Of a stretch of 10,448 nt of DNA, positions 5,572-10,448 are shown piece by piece. The translations under genes were made by a program, and so were the position numbers. Source of the stretch: Planctomycetaceae bacterium UBA4732 (GTDB lineage: Bacteria; Planctomycetota; Planctomycetia; Gemmatales; Gemmataceae); NCBI GenBank assembly GCA_002404095.1, contig DHJA01000240.1, forward strand, positions 358 to 10,805. The letters are read 5' to 3'. Below the pieces are notes generated by a model that ran no database searches, had not been told where the DNA came from, and saw nothing but the letters and a program-made list of their open reading frames with translations. Every line of letters starts with the position of its first letter. The first letter of the stretch is position 1.

Positions 5572-6528
5572 TTACTTCTTCAGCATGGTTTCGTAGATCT
5601 GAATCGCCGCCGGCCCCACCAGCACCACGAAGATGCCGGGGAAGATGAACAGCACGAGCGGGAAGATTAGCTGCACTGCCGTCTTCGCCGCCTTCTCCTC
5701 CGCCAGTTGCTTCCGCCGCGTCCGCATCGAATCAGACTGCACACGTAGCGCCTGGGCGATGCTCGAACCGAAACGATCGGCCTGAATCAAGATCGCCGCC
5801 AGGCTGCGCACGTCATCGACGCCGGTGCGTACGCCAAGGTCGTGCAACACCTCGCGCCGCGGCCGACCCATTTGCAGCTGAAAATTGGCCAGCGACAACT
5901 CTTCACAGATGATCTTGGCGTGGTCCTTCATCTCATCCGTCACCTTGCGAAGGGCCGCATCCAGGCCTAATCCGCTCTCCACGCACACCACCAGAAGGTC
6001 CAGGGCGTCCGGCAGCGACAGGAAGATGGCTTCCTGACGTTTCTTGCGCAGGTACCACAGAATGAGGCTGGGCATGTAGAAGCCCACGCCTACCATAACG
6101 CCCAAGGGAATGAGCGAGTTAAACGTCAGGTTCAGGCCGTTTTGCTGGAAAGTGTACGCCAGCCCGGCCGCGAGGAAGACGAGCAGGGTGATGAAGCGAA
6201 GGCCGAGGTAAACCTTAGCCGCCGACTCGCTACGGAAGCCGGCGTTAGCCAGCTTGACCTTCAATTGGGATTGTTCCAGCTCCGTCTTGGGCATGAGTGG
6301 GCCGGCAAGGGCTTTGGCCGTTTCCATTACGCCCTGGAAACGTTCCTTATTCAGTTTCGGGTCTTCCATGTCCGAAACCGAGCTGGGCCGGCTGAGGCGG
6401 TCGAGCCGCTCCGACGCCCTGCTGTTGCGGTTGGACAGGAACGACAGCACCGACCAGACGCCGAACACAAAGGCGCCGAAGATGCCGAAGTAAATCACTT
6501 CGTTCTGACCGACGAACGCGAAAAGCAC
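5572..6528 (-). CDS. tadC: Tad platform protein TadC (type II secretion F domain)
   Basis: The protein has 318 residues, the usual size for TadC. It has an N-terminal membrane span (about 11-31), a charged cytoplasmic stretch, two central spans (about 108-127 and 138-160), a T2SS-F domain (about 170-275, containing L-P-D-A-L-D-L-L-V-V-C-V-E-S-G-L-G-L-D-A-type helices) and a C-terminal span F-P-L-V-L-F-I-F-P-G-I-F-V-V-L (289-303). That F-P-x-x-L-F-I-F-P ending is typical of TadC. It is predicted to form, with TadB, the inner-membrane platform on which the TadA ATPase acts during Flp pilus assembly. The start codon is GTG, supported by GGGAGAT upstream at seven-base spacing. It is separated from tadB by 158 bases that contain heptamer repeats rather than being tightly coupled to it. 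Confidence 0.93.
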   Translation of the reverse strand: MLFAFVGQNEVIYFGIFGAFVFGVWSVLSFLSNRNSRASERLDRLSRPSSVSDMEDPKLNKERFQGVMETAKALAGPLMPKTELEQSQLKVKLANAGFRSESAAKVYLGLRFITLLVFLAAGLAYTFQQNGLNLTFNSLIPLGVMVGVGFYMPSLILWYLRKKRQEAIFLSLPDALDLLVVCVESGLGLDAALRKVTDEMKDHAKIICEELSLANFQLQMGRPRREVLHDLGVRTGVDDVRSLAAILIQADRFGSSIAQALRVQSDSMRTRRKQLAEEKAAKTAVQLIFPLVLFIFPGIFVVLVGPAAIQIYETMLKK

Positions 6529-6547
6529 GATGTATCTCCCTGCTAAA

Positions 6548-6568
6548 GGGTTCAGGGTTCAGGGTTCA
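6548..6568. repeat. Three perfect GGGTTCA heptamers
   Basis: Three tandem copies of GGGTTCA lie 19 bases upstream of the tadC start codon, in the tadB-tadC spacer. They are the same length as, and similar in sequence to, the GGGGTCA units after tadC. Confidence 0.85.
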
Positions 6569-6657
6569 GCCGTTCGCGCCTTACAACCATTATCGGCCGT
6601 CTCAGCCCGAATCTCCGCTTATCCCGCACAACCCGCGCCTGTTTGTCTGACTTCTAG

Positions 6658-6683
6658 CCCCTGACTCCCGGCCCCTGACCCCT
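6658..6683. repeat. Degenerate CCCCTGA heptamer array
   Basis: CCCCTGA occurs at 6658-6664 and 6672-6678 with a degenerate unit between and a partial unit after, keeping a seven-base period. It lies directly after the tadB stop codon and is related to the inverted arm at 5539-5569. Confidence 0.65.
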
Positions 6684-6686
6684 TGT

Positions 6687-7646
6687 TTACACTTTGATGT
6701 TGACAATCTTGCGAATCCAGAGCGCCCCGAGAACCTGGAGAACGAGAGCCACGCCGGCCATAATACGGCCCATATCCGTAGTCCACAGCGTCTCGACGTA
6801 GTCTGGCTTCATGTTGAGCATGAAAGCAAACAGCGCGAACGGCAGACTGATAAGCACCACGCCGCTGAGCCGGCCCTCGCCGGTTAGCGCTTTGACCTGG
6901 CCGAGGATGCGGAAGCGTTCGCGGATGACGTAGCCGATCTTGTCCAGGATTTCCGCCAAATCGCCGCCGGTTTGCCGCTGAATGCCGACCGAGGTCACGA
7001 AAAAGCGCAAGTCGAGGTTCGGCACGCGGTCGCACATCGACTTCAGCGAATCCTCGATGGGAATGCCGAGGTTCTGTTCCTCGAACACGCGGTTGAACTC
7101 TTCAGAGATGGGCACCGGCATTTCCTGAGCGACCACGTGCATCCCGGCCGCGAGGCTATGGCCGGCTCGCAAGGCTCGGGCCACCAGTTCCAGCGCGTCG
7201 GACAGCTGGCCGCCGAATTTGTTCAGCCGCATGCGCCGTTTGTTCCACAGCCACAGCCACGGCAGCGAGAATAGCACTAGGCCGCTGACCGGCGCGAAGT
7301 AAATCGAGAACCGCGCCAGCACGGTGGCCGTAACTCCAGCGGCGCCGAGCAGCAGGCCGATGCCCATCAGGATTCCGGGCTTGATGTGGCAGTCGGCTTG
7401 CTCGAACAGCTTCTGCGGCGACAGAAACTGCGGCGTTAGCGCCTCCATGAGCGATTTCTTATCGCCCTCAAAGGCGCTCTTGCGCAAGATGTCGGATTTG
7501 TCGCCGCCGTCGCGGCGCTTCTTACCGATCAATAGGTCCAGCCGCGACGCCGCCTGGGGAGTCGTGTCGCGGAATACGAAGGCCACGAGACCGATCAGGC
7601 CGGTCACGGCCACGAAGGCGGTCATCGCAATCAGTAGGGGACTCAT
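6687..7646 (-). CDS. tadB: Tad platform protein TadB (type II secretion F domain)
   Basis: The protein has 319 residues. A membrane span lies at about 7-25, two more at about 92-111 and 116-134 (Y-F-A-P-V-S-G-L-V-L-F-S-L-P-W-L-W-L-W), and two near the C-terminus (about 259-277 and 293-311). Between them (about 145-255) is the cytoplasmic T2SS-F domain, with L-S-D-A-L-E-L-V-A-R-A-L-R-A-G-H-S-L (148-165) and Q-T-G-G-D-L-A-E-I-L-D (225-235), both classic TadB/GspF motifs. It is the second platform component, partner of TadC and the TadA ATPase. The start at 7646 has GAGG five bases upstream and lies only 17 bases after the tadA stop, which indicates co-transcription and probably translational coupling with tadA. 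Confidence 0.94.
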   Translation of the reverse strand: MSPLLIAMTAFVAVTGLIGLVAFVFRDTTPQAASRLDLLIGKKRRDGGDKSDILRKSAFEGDKKSLMEALTPQFLSPQKLFEQADCHIKPGILMGIGLLLGAAGVTATVLARFSIYFAPVSGLVLFSLPWLWLWNKRRMRLNKFGGQLSDALELVARALRAGHSLAAGMHVVAQEMPVPISEEFNRVFEEQNLGIPIEDSLKSMCDRVPNLDLRFFVTSVGIQRQTGGDLAEILDKIGYVIRERFRILGQVKALTGEGRLSGVVLISLPFALFAFMLNMKPDYVETLWTTDMGRIMAGVALVLQVLGALWIRKIVNIKV

Positions 7647-7663
7647 GGGTGCCTCAACAGTTT

Positions 7664-9031
7664 TCAGTCTCGTAGCAACACGCGTTCCTGGAACAGATTC
7701 GACGGCAACTTAATGCCCGCCTGCTCCAGGCGGTTGACGAACGACGGCCTCACGCCCGTCGCCTCGAACTGGCCGAACGCCCGGCCGTTTTGGTCGATTC
7801 CCACTTGCTTAAAGCGGAAAATGTCCTGCATGATGATCATGTCCTGCTCCATGTTCATCACTTCCGTGATCGACGTAATCTTGCGCGGCCCGCCCTGAAG
7901 GCGGTTGGCTTGGATGATGACGTCCACGGCGGAGGCGATCTGTTGCCGCATGGCTTTGATGGGCAATTCCATGCCGGCCATCATAATCATGGTCTCTAAC
8001 CGGGCCTGGGCGTCGCGCGGCGTGTTGGCGTGCAGCGTCGTCATGGAACCGGCGTGGCCGGTGTTCATAGCCTGCAACATGTCCAACGACTCGCCGCCGC
8101 GGCATTCGCCGATGATGATGCGCTCGGGCCGCATACGCAGGGCGTTTCGCACCAGATCGCGCGTGTTGACGGCCCCTTTACCTTCGATGTTCGGCGGCCT
8201 CGTCTCCAGGCGGACCACGTGATCCTGTTGCAACTGTAGCTCAGCCGCGTCCTCGATGGTAACAATGCGCTCGTCGCTCGGAATGAAGCTCGACAGCGTG
8301 TTCAACAGCGTCGTCTTACCGCAACCCGTGCCGCCGCTGATGAGGATGTTCAAGCGCGCCTTGATGCACGCCTCCATGAGCATCGCCATTTCCGGCGTAA
8401 ACGCCTTATAATTCAGCAGATCCTCTAGCTTCAGCGGGTTGGCGCCGAAGCGGCGGATGCTCACCGAGGCTCCGTCCAGGGACAGCGGCGAGATGATCGC
8501 GTTGACGCGGCTGCCGTCCGGCAAGCGGGCGTCCACCATCGGCGACGTTTCGTCCACGCGCCGGCCGACCTTCGACACGATCCGGTCGATGATCTGCAGC
8601 AAATGGTCGTTGTCACGGAATCTTACGTCGCTTTTCTCCATCTTGCCGCGACGTTCGACATAAATCTTGTTCGGCCCGTTGATGAGGATGTCGCTGATGG
8701 TCGGATCCTTCAGCAATACCTCCAACGGCCCGAAGCCGAACGTCTCGTCTAGCACCTCGTCGATCAGGCGCTCGCGTTCCATGCGGTTGAGCAACGGATT
8801 TTCCGTATCGCACAACCGTTCGACGACGAGCCGGATCTCCCGACGAAGGGTTTCGCCATCGAGGTCGCTCACGCGCGACAGGTCGAGCTTATCGACCAGT
8901 TTGCCGTGAATGAGCCGTTTGAGTTCTTCAAAGCTCTTGGCGTTCTGCGCCGCTCCGCCGATGGTACCGATCAGGCGGCTAGGCGTCGCGGCGCCGTTCA
9001 ACCCACTGAGACCGCGTTGCAAACGTGACAT
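7664..9031 (-). CDS. tadA: Tad/Flp pilus assembly ATPase TadA (CpaF)
   Basis: The protein has 455 residues, full length for the CpaF family of secretion ATPases. After a variable first 30 residues comes the N-terminal domain (about 60-200), including [21 protein letters not shown] (99-119) and the arginines of S-I-R-R-F (191-195). The catalytic domain has Walker A G-G-T-G-C-G-K-T (233-240), an aspartate-box-like T-I-E-D-A-A-E-L (258-265), Walker B R-I-I-I-G-E (304-309) followed by C-R-G-G-E, and a histidine box [10 protein letters not shown] (328-337). All motifs look intact. It is a hexameric cytoplasmic ATPase that drives Flp pilin polymerisation through TadB and TadC. The ATG at 9031 has AAGGA upstream. 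The gene follows cpaE after a 123-base spacer filled by an inverted repeat. Confidence 0.96.
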   Translation of the reverse strand: MSRLQRGLSGLNGAATPSRLIGTIGGAAQNAKSFEELKRLIHGKLVDKLDLSRVSDLDGETLRREIRLVVERLCDTENPLLNRMERERLIDEVLDETFGFGPLEVLLKDPTISDILINGPNKIYVERRGKMEKSDVRFRDNDHLLQIIDRIVSKVGRRVDETSPMVDARLPDGSRVNAIISPLSLDGASVSIRRFGANPLKLEDLLNYKAFTPEMAMLMEACIKARLNILISGGTGCGKTTLLNTLSSFIPSDERIVTIEDAAELQLQQDHVVRLETRPPNIEGKGAVNTRDLVRNALRMRPERIIIGECRGGESLDMLQAMNTGHAGSMTTLHANTPRDAQARLETMIMMAGMELPIKAMRQQIASAVDVIIQANRLQGGPRKITSITEVMNMEQDMIIMQDIFRFKQVGIDQNGRAFGQFEATGVRPSFVNRLEQAGIKLPSNLFQERVLLRD

Positions 9032-9068
9032 GGGTGCAAATCCTTGGGAGTCTTAGTCGCTCGTCCGG

Positions 9069-9151
9069 GCGAACGGCCGGCGTAAGCCGGCTGGTACAGA
9101 ATGCTGTCTCTGACAGAGTGGCGCACCAGCCGGCTCACGCCGGCCGTTCGC
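9069..9151. repeat. Nested inverted repeat between cpaE and tadA
   Basis: The arms 9069-9095 and 9125-9151 pair over 27 positions with one mismatch, which would be a G-U pair in the minus-strand transcript. The 29-base loop holds a second small hairpin (CTGTC 9104-9108, GACAG 9112-9116). The element starts three bases after the cpaE stop codon. Confidence 0.9.
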
Positions 9152-9154
9152 CTT

Positions 9155-10387
9155 TCATCGTCGCGCAAACATAGCCCACCGGCTCGCCTTCTCTTTGACC
9201 GGCGCCTCGATTTGGGTGCCGCACAGCGCCTGCGCCAGGCCGAGGAAGCTCTGTTGCAGCTTGCTCCGCGGTGCGTGTTGCACCAGCGGTACGCCCTGGT
9301 TACGCGACTCCATCATCAATTTGGTGTCGTTGGGCGCCTGCCAGAAGATCGGCTTGCCAATCGTTTCCTCGGCCTTTTTCAGGCTGATGTCGCAGTCGCC
9401 GCCAACGCGGTTGAGCACGATCCGCACTTTTTCGCCCAACGCCTCATCATTGCCCAGCGTCTGAACGATTCGGACCACATTGCGTAGGCTGCTCAACTCC
9501 AGCTGGGCCACCAGAAGGATCACGTCCGCCGTATGGAGGGCCGCAACATCGGTTGCCGAGAAGCTCTTGCTCAGGTCGAGTACGAGATGCGTGAAACTGG
9601 CTCGCAGAAGGCCGATAACGCGCTGCAGCGAATCCTCGCGGATAAGACGGATGTCCTCCATCTGCACGGGATGCGGCAGCAGCGAGAGGCCGCAACTGTG
9701 CTTACTCAGCGACCGCCGCAGGAACTGCATGTCCAAGCGTTCCACGTTCAGCGCCACGTCCGCCAGCGTGTAGTCGGCCATGAGGTCGAGCGCTACGTCG
9801 GCGTCGCCGAGAGCAAGGTCCAGATCAACTAGGGCGGCGCTATGGTTGGCCTGTTGGGCGAGCGTGGCGCCGAGGTTGACGGCGATGCTGGTACAGCCGA
9901 CGCCGCCGCGCGAGCCAAGGACGGCGATCACTTGCTGTTTAGGCGTCGCGGCTCCGCCCTTGCCGTTGGTTTCGTAGCCCGGCCCCCCGTTGGGGCCTGG
10001 TCTGAGACCATGCCCCAACGACCGTAAACGCTGGAGCGCCTTGAGCAGGTCCTCGATCACGACCGGCACCGTCAGAAACTCTTTCGCCCCGCTGCGCAGG
10101 GCTTGCAAGATGGCGTTGCCGTCGCCCTTGGCGCTGACGGCGAGGACTGGCAAGTCAGGGTTCACCTGGGTCAGCTGTCCGATCAGCTGCAGCGCCTTAT
10201 TTTGGTCCGAATCGAGGGAGACGATTACCACGTCCGGGCTGGATTGGCTGATAACGTCAAAAAAGAACTCGTAACGCGTACATTCCGCTTCGAGCCAAAG
10301 CGAATCCATTCCCAGCAGCACTTGGCGCAGCTCTTCGCGGGTCGCGTCGGACGGGTCCACGATTGCGATACGTTGCACATCCTTCAT
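9155..10387 (-). CDS. cpaE: CpaE/TadZ-like pilus localisation protein (degenerate receiver plus ParA/MinD-like ATPase)
   Basis: The protein has 410 residues. The first 122 form a receiver-like domain (R-I-A-I-V-D-P-S start, V-V-I-V-S-L-D-S in the third strand, G-A-K-E-F-L-T-V-P at 100-108). The usual phospho-accepting aspartate position reads Ser57, and the usual Lys before Pro is Val107, so phosphorylation is unlikely. A Gly-rich linker (124-148) leads to a ParA/MinD-type domain with P-loop G-S-R-G-G-V-G-C-T (158-166), switch region L-V-D-L-D-L-A-L-G-D (186-195) and Walker B L-V-L-D-L (268-272). The P-loop lysine is replaced by Cys165 and the signature lysine by Arg160. Atypical P-loops are known in TadZ/CpaE proteins. 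The family places Tad machinery at the cell pole. The start at 10387 has only a weak GGTGA ribosome site. This is the most upstream gene seen. Confidence 0.92.
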   Translation of the reverse strand: MKDVQRIAIVDPSDATREELRQVLLGMDSLWLEAECTRYEFFFDVISQSSPDVVIVSLDSDQNKALQLIGQLTQVNPDLPVLAVSAKGDGNAILQALRSGAKEFLTVPVVIEDLLKALQRLRSLGHGLRPGPNGGPGYETNGKGGAATPKQQVIAVLGSRGGVGCTSIAVNLGATLAQQANHSAALVDLDLALGDADVALDLMADYTLADVALNVERLDMQFLRRSLSKHSCGLSLLPHPVQMEDIRLIREDSLQRVIGLLRASFTHLVLDLSKSFSATDVAALHTADVILLVAQLELSSLRNVVRIVQTLGNDEALGEKVRIVLNRVGGDCDISLKKAEETIGKPIFWQAPNDTKLMMESRNQGVPLVQHAPRSKLQQSFLGLAQALCGTQIEAPVKEKASRWAMFARR

Positions 10388-10428
10388 GTCGTTTTCACCG
10401 ATTTCGCGTCATGGTTGAGGGGGAACCC

Positions 10429-10448
10429 TCGTTTAGCCGCGACCCCAA
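10429..10448. repeat. Partial copy of GTTTAGCCGCGACCC repeat at right edge
   Basis: Seventeen bases (10429-10445) match 4808-4824, the left arm of the large palindrome, followed by one mismatch and two matches before the window ends. It lies 41 bases upstream of the cpaE start, so a full palindrome may separate cpaE from the gene before it. Confidence 0.75.

Noticed and set aside
4785..5648. A 287-codon open frame on the plus strand
   Set aside because: It runs across the palindrome, the lipoprotein gene and the GGGGTCA array. The product is Arg/Ala/Val-rich with no domain, so it is a shadow.

Overview
The window is GC-rich and has nine protein genes, all on the minus strand. The proteins suggest a planctomycete, probably near Gemmata. 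A BBP7-type outer-membrane beta-barrel protein with the N-x-F-Y-A-x-A-E-Y-L-L-W-W signature is a planctomycete hallmark. The lipoproteins, the Flp/Tad core and the many dispersed palindromic and heptanucleotide repeats in the spacers fit the same group. The taxonomic call is inference from these features, since no marker gene is present.

Read in the direction of transcription (right to left), the layout is: cpaE/tadZ-like localisation protein (10387-9155), tadA/cpaF secretion ATPase (9031-7664), tadB (7646-6687), tadC (6528-5572), a lipoprotein with an OmpA/CpaD-like segment (5483-4884), an unannotated 54-residue single-span membrane protein (4782-4618), a winged-helix plus AAA+ ATPase of MoxR type (4520-3177), a TadD-like TPR lipoprotein (3063-2086), and a secreted BBP7 barrel protein (1706-30). 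The first eight look like the inner-membrane motor and accessory half of a Tad (tight adherence, Flp pilus) system. CpaE would place the machine, TadA would power it, TadB and TadC would form the membrane platform, and the two lipoproteins would act at the outer membrane or periplasm. The Flp pilin, prepilin peptidase, CpaB, secretin and TadE-like genes are not in the window and would be expected beyond the right edge. The BBP7 gene is separated by a 379-base spacer and may be its own unit.

The most unusual layer is between the genes. Most spacers of useful length carry repeat-built hairpins: a 31-bp perfect palindrome (4809-4873) whose half-copies also lie at both ends of the window, a nested 27-bp inverted repeat just after the cpaE stop (9069-9151), and inverted arrays of three different heptamers (GAATGAA, GGGGTCA, GGGTTCA). 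A fourth family, a C-rich/G-rich palindrome, occurs once upstream of the BBP7 gene and once inside its coding sequence, where it is translated as part of a proline-rich linker.

No RNA genes, CRISPR arrays, transposase genes or integrases are visible. Plus-strand open frames are interpreted as shadows of the minus-strand genes.
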